A stretch of DNA of 64,000 nt, taken from Candidatus Saccharimonadota bacterium (lineage in GTDB: Bacteria; Patescibacteriota; Saccharimonadia; Saccharimonadales; Saccharimonadaceae). Each line of letters begins with the position of its first letter. Position 1 is the first letter of the stretch. A model generated the notes under the pieces. The model did not search any database. It saw only the letters and a program-made list of their open reading frames with translations, and was not told where the DNA came from. Positions 52,867 through 61,565 of this stretch are shown one piece after another. The stretch is taken from positions 124,001 to 188,000 of the forward strand of contig JAFWSN010000002.1 of the NCBI GenBank assembly GCA_017519305.1. Direction: 5' to 3'. Position numbers and translations under genes: made by a program.

Positions 52867-53781
52867 ATGAATCCACAGAATCAAAACCCACAAGCCGGTC
52901 AGCCACAAATTATCATGCCAGCTCAGCCAGTACAGCCAGCTGCTCCAATGATGGCCCAGCCTGCCGCAGCACAACCAATGCAACCAGGCATGATGCAACC
53001 GGGCATGCAACAAAATCCAAGTATGGCCAATCTTGGCGCTACTGCTATTGATGCTCAAGCCGCTGCACCAAAATCTCCAAACGCCGAGGCCCCGCTCTCT
53101 ACCCAATCATCACTTTTGATTTCTGAGATTCGTGACAACCTCGTCATTATGAAAGACGGTTCTTTCCGTGCCGTAGTCGCTTGTAAGGCAATTAACTTCG
53201 ATTTGATGTCTGATTCTGAGCGTGAAGCTGTGGAATACGCTTATCAGAACTTCCTTAACTCCCTTAAATTCAATATTCAGATTTTAGTTCGCTCGCAACG
53301 CGTCGACATTACTCCATATATCGAGAACCTTGTTAATATTCGTCGTGATACCGATAATATGTTGCTTGGTATTCTGATGGACGACTACATTAACTTCATC
53401 GACGTATTGGCGCAAGAAGCCAACATTATGGACAAATCATTCTTTGTTGTTATTCCGTACTATTCGTCACTTACAGCAGAAAAATTCTTTGATCAGACCA
53501 AGAATTTCTTTAAGGCTTTCTCGAAACAAAAAGAACAAGCCGTTACCCGCATTGATCGCGCCACCTACGAAAAAGCTACCAGCGAGCTCGACAACCGTGT
53601 TGATTCGGTTATTTCCGGTCTTTCCCAAATTGGAGCACATTCTGTTCGTCTCAGCACTAAGGAGCTTGGTGAGCTCTACTACAACTTCAACAACCCAGAT
53701 ACTGCCGTGAGAGAACCGTTAGTAGACTTTTCGAAACTCGCAACGCTTTATGTTAAAAAAGGAGTGAAAGAAAATGGCTAG
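52867..53781 (+). CDS. T4SS protein corresponding to the VirB4 N-terminal domain
   Basis: The 304-residue protein has a Gln/Pro/Met-rich start (residues 1-~65). A domain follows that resembles the N-terminal (TraC/VirB4-N) part of VirB4 ATPases: IRDNLVIMKDGSFRAVVACKAINFDL, then LNSLKFNIQILVRSQRVDI. No Walker motifs are present. It overlaps the ATPase gene by 8 bp, so the two probably act as a split VirB4. ATG 52867 lies 3 bp after the PrgI stop. Confidence 0.78.
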   Translation: MNPQNQNPQAGQPQIIMPAQPVQPAAPMMAQPAAAQPMQPGMMQPGMQQNPSMANLGATAIDAQAAAPKSPNAEAPLSTQSSLLISEIRDNLVIMKDGSFRAVVACKAINFDLMSDSEREAVEYAYQNFLNSLKFNIQILVRSQRVDITPYIENLVNIRRDTDNMLLGILMDDYINFIDVLAQEANIMDKSFFVVIPYYSSLTAEKFFDQTKNFFKAFSKQKEQAVTRIDRATYEKATSELDNRVDSVISGLSQIGAHSVRLSTKELGELYYNFNNPDTAVREPLVDFSKLATLYVKKGVKENG

Positions 53782-55594
53782 AAAAAAGCAACCAACTCAG
53801 GCTGAACTCGCCGCGCAAGCCCATGCTGCCGAAGAGGCCAAAATCCAACGCGCCTTCGAGCAGGGCACAAATACGCTCCGCGACCTTATTTCGCCATCGT
53901 CAATCGAAATTCATTCCAGCTATTTCCGTCTTGGTACTAAGTATGGTCGTACGCTTTATGTTTACGGCTATCCACGTATGCTTTACACGGGTTGGATTTC
54001 ATCGATCATTAATATGGATGAAGTGATTGATGTATCAATGTATGTTTATCCAGTCGAATCAGCAGTCGTGATGAAAAACTTGCGCAAGAAAGTTACCCAG
54101 CTCGAGGCTTCAATGAGCCTGAACGCCGAAAAGGGAAAAGTTCGTGACCCAGAGCTCGAAGCCGCCATTAACGATGCTGAGGAACTCCGTGATCAACTTC
54201 AGGTTGGCGCTGAGCGCTTCTTCCGTTTCGGCCTTTATGTTACAATTTGGGCCGAATCACTCGAAGAGCTTAAATTTGTCCAACAAAAGATTGAAACCAT
54301 CTTTGGTCAGCAAATGATCTTTAGTAAGGTTGCTTCATCGCAGCAAGAGCAGGGCATGAACTCGACTATGCCACAATGTGTTGACCAACTCCAGATTCGT
54401 CGCAATATGAATACCGGCGCAATTTCTACCAGCTTCCCATTCACTTCCGCGGACCTTACCCAGGATAAAGGTATTTTGTATGGTGTAAATATGCACAATA
54501 ACGGTTTGGTGATTTTCGACCGCTTCTCACTTGAGAACGCCAACATGGTGGTCTTCGCTAAATCTGGTGCAGGTAAATCTTTTACCGTTAAGCTCGAAGC
54601 AATTCGCTCTATGATGCTTGGCGCCGAAATCATTATTATCGACCCAGAAAATGAGTATCAAAAACTTGCCGACGCCGTAGGTGGTTCATACATTAGGCTT
54701 TCGCTCAATTCCGATGTTCGCATTAATCCATTCGACCTTCCAAAGGTAGTCGACTCCGAAGAAGCTAGCGACGCCCTGCGCGCTAACCTCGTTACATTGC
54801 ATGGCCTATTCCGTTTAATGCTCGGTGGCAACCAAGTTTCATCCAACGGCCAAGTTGTACCAGCTCTTAACGCAAACGAAGAAGCCGATCTCGACCAAGC
54901 TTTGATCGATACCTACGCTCGAGTTGGTATTACTTCTGATCCACTCACTCACCAATCGACTCCTCCGACCATCGCCAACCTCTACGATACATTGCTTCAT
55001 ATGGGTGGCACTGGCCCAGAACTCGCTCAGCGCCTCCGCAAATATACCACTGGTACTTTTGCCGGCATCTTCTCGCAGCAATCCAACGTTGACATTAACA
55101 ATCAAATGGTCGTGTTTAACATTCGTGACCTCGAAGATGAGCTTCGTCCGGTAGCCATGTATATCGTCTTGTCGCACATTTGGAATATCGTTCGTGCCCA
55201 ACAGAAGAAACGCTTGCTTATTGTGGATGAGGCCTGGCAGTTAATGCAATTCGAAGATTCCGCCAACTTCCTCTTCAGTTTGGCTAAGCGCGCTCGTAAA
55301 TATTATCTTGGTCTTACTACCATTACTCAGGACGTAGAAGATTTCATGAGTACTAAGATGGGCCGCGCCATTGTGGCAAACTCATCTACTCAGCTACTTC
55401 TTAAGCAATCAACTTCCGCCGTGGACGTTTTGTCTGACGTCTTTAAACTCACCGAAGAAGAAAAACGCCGCCTCGCTAGCTTCCCAGTCGGTCAAGGTCT
55501 ATTCTTCGCCGGCCAAAATCACGTTCATATTCAGATTATTGCTTCCGAAACCGAGGAAACCCTCATCACGACTAACCCAACGGAGAAAAAATAA
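53774..55594 (+). CDS. VirB4/TraC-like T4SS ATPase
   Basis: The 606-residue protein has Walker A KSGAGKSF near residue 260 and Walker B LLIVDEAWQLM near 480, followed by TTITQDVEDFM. These are the conserved blocks of the VirB4/TraC ATPases that power secretion or pilus assembly. It lacks part of the usual N-terminal region, which is encoded by the previous gene. It ends next to the lytic-enzyme gene (start 55596). Confidence 0.92.
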   Translation: MARKKQPTQAELAAQAHAAEEAKIQRAFEQGTNTLRDLISPSSIEIHSSYFRLGTKYGRTLYVYGYPRMLYTGWISSIINMDEVIDVSMYVYPVESAVVMKNLRKKVTQLEASMSLNAEKGKVRDPELEAAINDAEELRDQLQVGAERFFRFGLYVTIWAESLEELKFVQQKIETIFGQQMIFSKVASSQQEQGMNSTMPQCVDQLQIRRNMNTGAISTSFPFTSADLTQDKGILYGVNMHNNGLVIFDRFSLENANMVVFAKSGAGKSFTVKLEAIRSMMLGAEIIIIDPENEYQKLADAVGGSYIRLSLNSDVRINPFDLPKVVDSEEASDALRANLVTLHGLFRLMLGGNQVSSNGQVVPALNANEEADLDQALIDTYARVGITSDPLTHQSTPPTIANLYDTLLHMGGTGPELAQRLRKYTTGTFAGIFSQQSNVDINNQMVVFNIRDLEDELRPVAMYIVLSHIWNIVRAQQKKRLLIVDEAWQLMQFEDSANFLFSLAKRARKYYLGLTTITQDVEDFMSTKMGRAIVANSSTQLLLKQSTSAVDVLSDVFKLTEEEKRRLASFPVGQGLFFAGQNHVHIQIIASETEETLITTNPTEKK

Positions 55595-55595
55595 C

Positions 55596-57104
55596 ATGAA
55601 AGCCCGCACCAAAAGCATTGTTTTAGCCACTGTCATCGCGATAGCTACGCTAGCTTTGCCTTTTTCGGCGCAGGCTATTACCGGTGAGCAAAAAAGAAGG
55701 TTTAGCGAAAACGACATTAGATTTTATGACCCAGATGGCGGCAATGAGATTAATACGTGCGGCAATTACAATTATGCCGGAGTGCAAGTCTGGTCTGATG
55801 CCGAATTGGAACTTATTGCTGCAAACAAAAAGTTCTATGAAGCTGCCGCTAATAAGTATGGTTTTAGATGGGAGATTATGGCTGCACTTCATAGCATGGA
55901 GCATGGGTTAGCGAGGGACAATCCAGAAAACGGACAAGGTGCGTATCAACTATATTCTTATACGAATGGTGGCGAGAACGAAAATGCTTTTAGACCAGCT
56001 GGTAGTATTTCTGACGAAGAATTTGCCCGTCAGTCCGATATCGCGGCAAGCGTCGTTAAAGGAAAAATTGATAGTAACGGCATAGATATCAATACTGACG
56101 ATGGCGTAAAAAAGCTTTTCTTCGCCTACAATGGTATGGCTGACAAATATAAAGAAAAAGCAAAGAAGATGGGTTATTCCGATGCCGAAGCAAACAATGG
56201 TGAAGGTTCGTCTTACGTAATGAATCGATACGACGCTAAGCGCGACCCTACCAGTGATCAAATGAGTAATTATTGGCCAGGCCGCTATGTATCGGATGGT
56301 AATTACGATGAAAATTCCACATCGACCGTATTTGGTGCATTCGTAAAGTATAAGGCCCTAGCCACCGAATGCACAGGGGGCGGCGACCAAGGGGGAGGCG
56401 ATTCTGGTGGCGGTGGCGGTGGTAATGGCAGTGGTACCGGAGGTACGGCGCCAGTAACTCAAGGTTGGGGCAATGGCAAAAACTGTCCTGGTAACTGGCA
56501 AGGAAAGGCAAAAGACGGAACAATTTACGATTTTGCTTTCAATAAGAATGAATATGCGACGTACACGGCAGAAGTCGGTTCAAAGAGGACGTACTGCAAC
56601 TATAAGCAGAGAAACACGGCGTGGGTGGATTTACCAGCGAATGGCAGCAACGAAGGAACCATGGGTAGTCGTGGCTGTTTTGCAACTTCGACAGCAATTA
56701 TCATGAGTGGTTATGCTTCGAACGTAAACGATTCAAGCCCAGCAAAAATGTCGTATTCGAGTGGTGGGTTTGATTTTAACAAAGTTGAAACTGTCGGCAT
56801 GGTGCAAACAGGAGACAAGTTCTCATCCGCTAAAGAAATGGCGAAAATTCTCAAAGAGGATAAGGCGATTGTGCTCGATGAATACGGTGCCAAAAAAGGG
56901 TGCAAAGCCCTCGGTGATTATTGGACAACAAGCCAACACAAGATTGCCGTAGTTGACGTAGATAGTAGCGAAGAATGGTTCTTCGTTTTGAACCCGTCAG
57001 ACACCAGCCCCGAGCAGGGCGCTAACAAATCCGGCTGGAAAAGCTATTACGACCTCACTGTTTGCATGAAGGACTATTGGGTGGCTGGGCTAAAAAGCAA
57101 CTAG
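55596..57104 (+). CDS. exported VirB1-like protein: lysozyme-like domain plus C39/CHAP-like cysteine-peptidase domain
   Basis: The 502-residue protein has a signal peptide (residues 1-27, AQA). A lysozyme/transglycosylase-like domain has RWEIMAALHSMEHGLARDN (candidate catalytic Glu near residue 101) and GQGAYQLY. A Gly-rich linker (~260-290) is followed by a C-terminal domain with MGSRGCFATSTAIIMSG (Cys ~360), a His in QHKIAVVDV (~447) and an Asn/Asp (LNPSD). A two-activity wall hydrolase next to VirB4 fits VirB1's role of opening peptidoglycan for the apparatus. ATG 55596, with GGAG just upstream, is chosen over an ATG at 55371 because of the signal peptide. Confidence 0.83.
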   Translation: MKARTKSIVLATVIAIATLALPFSAQAITGEQKRRFSENDIRFYDPDGGNEINTCGNYNYAGVQVWSDAELELIAANKKFYEAAANKYGFRWEIMAALHSMEHGLARDNPENGQGAYQLYSYTNGGENENAFRPAGSISDEEFARQSDIAASVVKGKIDSNGIDINTDDGVKKLFFAYNGMADKYKEKAKKMGYSDAEANNGEGSSYVMNRYDAKRDPTSDQMSNYWPGRYVSDGNYDENSTSTVFGAFVKYKALATECTGGGDQGGGDSGGGGGGNGSGTGGTAPVTQGWGNGKNCPGNWQGKAKDGTIYDFAFNKNEYATYTAEVGSKRTYCNYKQRNTAWVDLPANGSNEGTMGSRGCFATSTAIIMSGYASNVNDSSPAKMSYSSGGFDFNKVETVGMVQTGDKFSSAKEMAKILKEDKAIVLDEYGAKKGCKALGDYWTTSQHKIAVVDVDSSEEWFFVLNPSDTSPEQGANKSGWKSYYDLTVCMKDYWVAGLKSN

Positions 57105-57120
57105 AATAAAAGGAGATAGG

Positions 57121-57786
57121 ATGATTGACCAAAAAAAGAAAAGAATCATTATAGTATCAGCCAGCGTTGCCATGATTGCTATTATTATTGTTGCAGTAAT
57201 TGGGATAATCCAGAAAAACATTAACGACAGAGCGGCGACACTAAGCTTTTTTATTGCTCCAGAATCATCAAAAATTGAGATAGATGGCAAAAGCTATAAA
57301 AGTGGTGATCAAATTGAAGAAGGCGAATATACCGCCACAATTTCCAAAGAAGGATTCGAAACACAGACAATTGAGTTTGTGGCACGAGCGGGCGAAAAAG
57401 TTTTTTTGGAAACTTATCTAATTCAGAATGATGGTGGTGAAGATTGGTATGCCACACACGAAGAGGATGATGAAATAAGATGGTATATAGACGAAAATAG
57501 ATTTCAGGCAAAACTTGAAGAATTTTATAATAACAACCCAATTCTAAGAGAACTTCCTATTAAAATTGAATACTATTCGAATGACTACTCGACATATACT
57601 AGATATGAAATCGAGTCGGACATTGACGAAGGTTATACTTCCTTCATCATTAAAATTTCAGACTACACCGGCGGCAACTATGAAAACGCACTATCCAAAA
57701 TTCGTAACGCCGGCTTCGATCCAGAAGATTATACTATAGAATATCACGACTATACTGAAGATTACAGTTGGGGCAAAGCACTCTAG
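57121..57786 (+). CDS. membrane-anchored protein with a PEGA-like domain
   Basis: The 221-residue protein has one N-terminal hydrophobic helix (residues ~8-30). A PEGA-like beta-sandwich follows (SSKIEIDGKSYKSGDQIEEG, then GEYTATISKEGFETQTIEF, ~40-90). The C-terminal ~110 residues are acidic, Tyr-rich and unknown. It has AAAGGAG before the ATG at 57121 and follows the VirB1-like gene by 16 bp, so it may belong to the T4SS operon. Confidence 0.75.
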   Translation: MIDQKKKRIIIVSASVAMIAIIIVAVIGIIQKNINDRAATLSFFIAPESSKIEIDGKSYKSGDQIEEGEYTATISKEGFETQTIEFVARAGEKVFLETYLIQNDGGEDWYATHEEDDEIRWYIDENRFQAKLEEFYNNNPILRELPIKIEYYSNDYSTYTRYEIESDIDEGYTSFIIKISDYTGGNYENALSKIRNAGFDPEDYTIEYHDYTEDYSWGKAL

Positions 57787-57814
57787 CACTCTTGCATTAA
57801 GACTGCTAAAAGCG

Positions 57815-57820
57815 TATAAT
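57815..57820 (+). promoter_or_regulatory. dnaJ-like gene promoter, leaderless type
   Basis: TATAAT ends 7 nt before the ATG at 57828, with no Shine-Dalgarno. Confidence 0.6.
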
Positions 57821-57827
57821 ATTATAT

Positions 57828-58733
57828 ATGTCAAAACGCGATTATTATGAAGTTCTTGGCGTTTCCAAAAACGCATCTGATGACGAAATTAAAAAAGCCT
57901 ACCGCAAATTAGCGGTTAAATATCATCCCGATAAAAATCCTGGCGACAAAGAAGCCGAAGCTAAATTTAAAGAGATTAACGAGGCCCATGATGTCCTCAG
58001 CGATAAGCAGAAACGCGCTCGCTACGATCAATTTGGTCACGCCGGCGTGAATGGCGCCGGAGGCAATCCATTTGGCGGCGGTAATCCATTCGGCGGTGGC
58101 GGCAACCCATTTGGTGGTGCTGGTGGCCAGAGCTTCAGCTTTGATTTTGGTGACATTTTAAACAACATCTTTGGCGGCGGTAGCCCATTCGGCGGCGCCG
58201 GCCGTCGTCCACGTGGCGATGACTATCAAGTAAACGTCACGCTCGACTTTAAAGAAGCTATCTTTGGCACAACGAGAACCGTCGATTACGACGGCAGTGA
58301 TTTAAAGATTAAAATTCCAGCCGGCATCGACGACGGCATGTCGATTCGCTTACGTGGTAAAGGTGGCCCAGCTCCAGAAAATGGCGACCCAGGCGATCTT
58401 TATGTTCGTATTCATGTTAAACCGCACAAGACTCTCACGCGCGAAGGGAATATCATCCTTTCCGAAGAGAGAATCAGCATGGTAGATGCAGCCCTCGGCT
58501 GTGAAATCGAAATCGAAACCGTAGACGGCAAGGTCATCATGAAAGTTCCTGCCGGTACCCAATCTGGTACTCCGTTCAAACTTTCTGGCCATGGCGTTCC
58601 GTTCCGCGCGGACGGTGATCGCGGTCCACACATCGTAACAGTTATTGTTGAGACGCCAAAAAATCTTTCAAAGAAGCAAAAAGAACTTCTCGAAGAGTTC
58701 AAAAACAGCAGAAAGCGCGGCATTTTCGGCTAA
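57828..58733 (+). CDS. DnaJ/CbpA-like co-chaperone without zinc fingers
   Basis: The 301-residue protein has a J domain (residues 3-66) with the HPD motif at 33-35, which stimulates DnaK ATPase. A Gly/Phe-rich region has repeats of GGNPFGGG. The C-terminal beta-sandwich domains ([35 protein letters not shown]) follow. The four CxxCxGxG zinc repeats of DnaJ are missing, so it is of the CbpA/DnaJ-B type. A leaderless-type promoter precedes it. Confidence 0.92.
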   Translation: MSKRDYYEVLGVSKNASDDEIKKAYRKLAVKYHPDKNPGDKEAEAKFKEINEAHDVLSDKQKRARYDQFGHAGVNGAGGNPFGGGNPFGGGGNPFGGAGGQSFSFDFGDILNNIFGGGSPFGGAGRRPRGDDYQVNVTLDFKEAIFGTTRTVDYDGSDLKIKIPAGIDDGMSIRLRGKGGPAPENGDPGDLYVRIHVKPHKTLTREGNIILSEERISMVDAALGCEIEIETVDGKVIMKVPAGTQSGTPFKLSGHGVPFRADGDRGPHIVTVIVETPKNLSKKQKELLEEFKNSRKRGIFG

Positions 58734-58770
58734 AAAGCGGAACCGTTTCAAGGCTTCTGTATAATCTATT

Positions 58771-58830
58771 GTGGCTATGCTTGCGTTTTTCAAAAAGACG
58801 CGGTACTCTTGGGGTGGTAAAGGTAATTAA
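58771..58830 (+). CDS. possible leader peptide upstream of the small unknown gene
   Basis: A 19-codon frame starts at GTG 58771 (an ATG at 58777 is in frame). It is preceded by TATAAT at 58760-58765 ending 5 nt before the GTG. Its TAA stop (58828-58830) is one base before the ATG of the next gene at 58832, so re-initiation could occur. The peptide has no known match, and real coding is uncertain. Confidence 0.3.
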   Translation: MAMLAFFKKTRYSWGGKGN

Positions 58831-58831
58831 A

Positions 58832-59065
58832 ATGGGTTATTTAGAAGACATGCTAGTTCGAAATGGCGTGATTTATCGCGCGCCAGACGGATCATACTCC
58901 TACTTGGAAGGAAGTCTCGTTTCTAATTCACTCGTTGTGCGCAATTCGTCCGGTTGGGTTACCCACCGTGTCGAACGCGCCGCCAATGGCGTGGATGTAG
59001 TAGTTCGTAGTACTTCAACCGGATGTGTGGTCGCTCGTCTTTCTGTTTCGAGCAGCCTATTTTAA
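58832..59065 (+). CDS. small protein of unknown function
   Basis: The 77-residue protein (MGYLEDMLVRNGVIYRAPDG...) has no membrane helix. Repeating V-x-x-beta-like strands (VVRNSSGWVTHRV, GVDVVVRSTSTG) suggest a small beta-rich fold. I do not recognise a family. The ATG 58832 is preferred to an in-frame ATG at 58769 because the longer N terminus reads through promoter-like DNA. A terminator follows. Confidence 0.55.
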   Translation: MGYLEDMLVRNGVIYRAPDGSYSYLEGSLVSNSLVVRNSSGWVTHRVERAANGVDVVVRSTSTGCVVARLSVSSSLF

Positions 59066-59070
59066 AAAAC

Positions 59071-59106
59071 ATAAAATGGTGTCCGTTCAAAGCACCATTT
59101 TTTGTT
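59071..59106 (+). terminator. intrinsic terminator before rny
   Basis: AAAATGGTG and CACCATTTTTT pair around an 11-nt loop and are followed by T residues. Confidence 0.75.
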
Positions 59107-59234
59107 GCTTCCAAAATGGCGGTTTTTGCCATTTCGTGGTATAATTAGAAGCGGAAATTTATTAATTTATATTCATTTGTTACCCCGCCGGTACAGAGAA
59201 AAATATCGGCAAAAAACAATTAGAAAGGATACAT
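59107..59234 (+). promoter_or_regulatory. rny promoter and ~80-nt leader
   Basis: TATAAT lies at 59140-59145, with a perfect inverted repeat AAATGGC / GCCATTT (59114-59120 and 59128-59134) just upstream. That repeat is either an operator-like site or a second hairpin. The leader of ~80 nt ends with GAAAGGA before the ATG. Confidence 0.55.
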
Positions 59235-60752
59235 ATGGAAATTGTAATTCCTATTGTCGCGGCCGTGCTCGGTTTGGGCTTGGGTGCAGGCGGTATTTTT
59301 GCCTACAACAAGAAAAAAGAGAACGGTGGCAAAAACAAGGCTGATGACCTGATTCGTAAGGCTAAACACGAAGCTTCAGACATCGTACTCGCTGCCAAAA
59401 AAGAAGCTGCTAACCTCACCGAAAAGAATCAAGCCGAAGAAAACGAACGCCGCAAAGAATGGAAACGTACCGAGAACCGTTTGGCCGAACGTGAGACTAC
59501 TCTCGACTCTAAGCTAGACCAACTCGAGAAAAAATCAGAGCGTCTTACCAAGCAAGAAAAAGAGCTCGAAGACCTCAAAAACGAAGTTCGCACTATTCGT
59601 GAAAAACAACACGAAAAGCTGGAAAAAATCGCCGGCCTTTCCAAGCAAGAAGCTCGCGAAAAATTAATGCAAATGACTGAAAACGACATCAAACAAGATC
59701 TCGTTGGCCTCATCAACAAAGAGCAAAAGGAAATTAAACGCGATATCGACGAAACCGCACAAGCTGCACTTCTTACCGCAATGGAACGCATGTCTTCTGA
59801 GGTTACCGCCGACCGCACCATTACCGCTCTTAAACTTCCTGATGACGACATGAAAGGCCGCATCATCGGTAAGGAAGGCCGCAACATTCAAGCTTTGCAA
59901 CGCGCCACTGGTGTAGATATCATGGTTGATGATACCCCAGGTATGGTAGTCCTTAGCTCATTTGATCCAATCCGCCGCCAAGTCGCTCGCTATGCAATGG
60001 AGCGCTTAATGAAAGACGGTCGCATTAACCCAGCCTCAATCGAAGAAGCTGTGGCTAAAGCCGAAAAAGAAATCGAAAAAGAAGTTGTCCGCGCTGGTGA
60101 AGATGCCGCTCGCGAAGTTGGTGTCGTTGGTATCCCACACGAAATTTTGCATCTTCTTGGTGAACTTAAATTCCGTACTAGCTACGGTCAAAACGTCTTG
60201 CTCCACTCAATCGAAATGGCTCACATGGCTGGTATGATTGCCGAAGAAGTTGGTGCTGACAAACGTATCACTAAGACCGCAACTCTTCTTCACGACATGG
60301 GCAAAGCTGTCACTCACAAAATCGAAGGCAAACACGCTGAAATCGGTGCTGAGCTTGCTAAGAAATATGGTATGCCAGACGAAATCGTACATGCTATCGC
60401 TGCTCACCACGATGACATCGAGCCAACCACGCCAGAAGCTGTCATCGTTAAAATCGTTGATGCTATCTCGGCTGCTCGTCCAGGTGCTCGCAACATTTCG
60501 GCTGAAAACTTTGCTGAACGTATGAAGGACCTCGAAAACATTGCTACCAGCTTCCCAGGCATCGACAAAGCCTATGCCATTTCTGCTGGTCGCGAAATTC
60601 GTGTCATCGTTGAGCCAAAATCAATCGATGATCTTTCAGCCTTGAAGCTTGCTCGCGATATCGCCGACAAGATTGAGGCCACGATGAGTTATCCGGGTGT
60701 TATCAAAGTTAATGTCATCCGCGAAACTCGCGCTGTTGAATACGCTAAATAA
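59235..60752 (+). CDS. rny: ribonuclease Y
   Basis: The 505-residue protein has an N-terminal membrane helix (residues ~3-24) and a long Lys/Glu coiled coil (~40-185). A KH domain (DDDMKGRIIGKEGRNIQALQ) and an HD phosphohydrolase domain with LLHDMGKAVTHKIEG follow. RNase Y is the membrane-associated endoribonuclease that starts mRNA decay in many bacteria lacking RNase E. Length matches the family. Its stop overlaps the next start by 1 nt. Confidence 0.95.
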   Translation: MEIVIPIVAAVLGLGLGAGGIFAYNKKKENGGKNKADDLIRKAKHEASDIVLAAKKEAANLTEKNQAEENERRKEWKRTENRLAERETTLDSKLDQLEKKSERLTKQEKELEDLKNEVRTIREKQHEKLEKIAGLSKQEAREKLMQMTENDIKQDLVGLINKEQKEIKRDIDETAQAALLTAMERMSSEVTADRTITALKLPDDDMKGRIIGKEGRNIQALQRATGVDIMVDDTPGMVVLSSFDPIRRQVARYAMERLMKDGRINPASIEEAVAKAEKEIEKEVVRAGEDAAREVGVVGIPHEILHLLGELKFRTSYGQNVLLHSIEMAHMAGMIAEEVGADKRITKTATLLHDMGKAVTHKIEGKHAEIGAELAKKYGMPDEIVHAIAAHHDDIEPTTPEAVIVKIVDAISAARPGARNISAENFAERMKDLENIATSFPGIDKAYAISAGREIRVIVEPKSIDDLSALKLARDIADKIEATMSYPGVIKVNVIRETRAVEYAK

Positions 60753-61486
60753 TGTCAATCATTAGAAAGAATATCTCCCGCAAAACCAAGGCTAAAGCGA
60801 TAGCCTTAGCGGGAGTTATTCTTTTGCTCACAGGTTATGTCATTTGGGACGTACTTTGTAGCGGCCCACTTACGGCTCTGCTCTCAAATCACGACCGTGT
60901 TGTAGAATTCGTCGAACGTATGGGCTTTTTTGCGCCATTAATATATATACTGCTCCAAATCGCCCAAATCATTTTGGCGCCAATCCCGGGGCAAGTAGTG
61001 GGCGGCGTCGGTGGCTTTATTTTTGGCTGGTGGGGAATCTTGTGGACTTTGATCGGCAGCACCATCGGCTATCTCATTATGATTATTATCTCGCGCAAAT
61101 TCGGCCGCAGCCTGATCGAAAAGATTTTTAAAAAATCCGCCATGGACAAATTCGACTTTATTTTTGGCGAGCACGCCGCAATTATTTTGTTCTTAGTTTT
61201 TTTGCTCCCAGGGTTACCGGATGATATGGTTGGCTACATGGCCGGTCTCACCGATGTCCCAATCAAAAACCTCATCATCCTGATGACACTTGGACATATC
61301 CCAACCATTATTATTACAAACTATATCGGCATGGGTCTCGGCGAGAGCAACCTCGTGCCAGTAGCTATCGTTGCGGTGATTGTCGTGATTGTATTTGCTT
61401 TGGCGCTTTGGCAAAAAGAAAGAATCATCAGCTTCCTCAAAAAGGGCAAAGCAGAAGAAGACAAAAAAGAAGACGAAAATCAATAA
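60752..61486 (+). CDS. VTT/SNARE-associated (DedA/TVP38-like) membrane protein
   Basis: The 244-residue protein has about six hydrophobic segments with the VTT-domain pattern (PGQVVGGVGGFIFGWWGIL, then LLPGLPDDMVGYMAG). Such proteins are proposed lipid scramblases or flippases, some for undecaprenyl phosphate. The charged C terminus EEDKKEDENQ is cytoplasmic. It is co-translated with rny (TAATG overlap). Confidence 0.85.
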   Translation: MSIIRKNISRKTKAKAIALAGVILLLTGYVIWDVLCSGPLTALLSNHDRVVEFVERMGFFAPLIYILLQIAQIILAPIPGQVVGGVGGFIFGWWGILWTLIGSTIGYLIMIIISRKFGRSLIEKIFKKSAMDKFDFIFGEHAAIILFLVFLLPGLPDDMVGYMAGLTDVPIKNLIILMTLGHIPTIIITNYIGMGLGESNLVPVAIVAVIVVIVFALALWQKERIISFLKKGKAEEDKKEDENQ

Positions 61487-61516
61487 AAAAACTGTTGCTT
61501 TTTATTGTGCTTATGT

Positions 61517-61522
61517 TATTAT
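61517..61522 (+). promoter_or_regulatory. -10 element of the LRR surface-protein gene
   Basis: TG-T-TATTAT (TATTAT at 61517-61522) lies ~43 nt before the ATG at 61566, giving a leader with GGGAGA as Shine-Dalgarno. An AT-rich inverted repeat CAATAAAAA / TTTTTATTG around 61481-61507 may weakly terminate the upstream gene. Confidence 0.45.
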
Positions 61523-61565
61523 AAGAGTACAAAAGGTCATATCAAACAAAATTGGGAGAACAAAA

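Noticed and set aside
55371-55595. Upstream extension of the VirB1-like gene within virB4.
   Set aside because: It is out of frame with virB4, and a signal peptide begins at 55596 right after a Shine-Dalgarno.
59114-59134. The 7-bp inverted repeat before rny as a second terminator.
   Set aside because: There is no T run directly after it and it sits over the -35 region, so an operator or chance repeat is as likely. It is mentioned only in the promoter entry.
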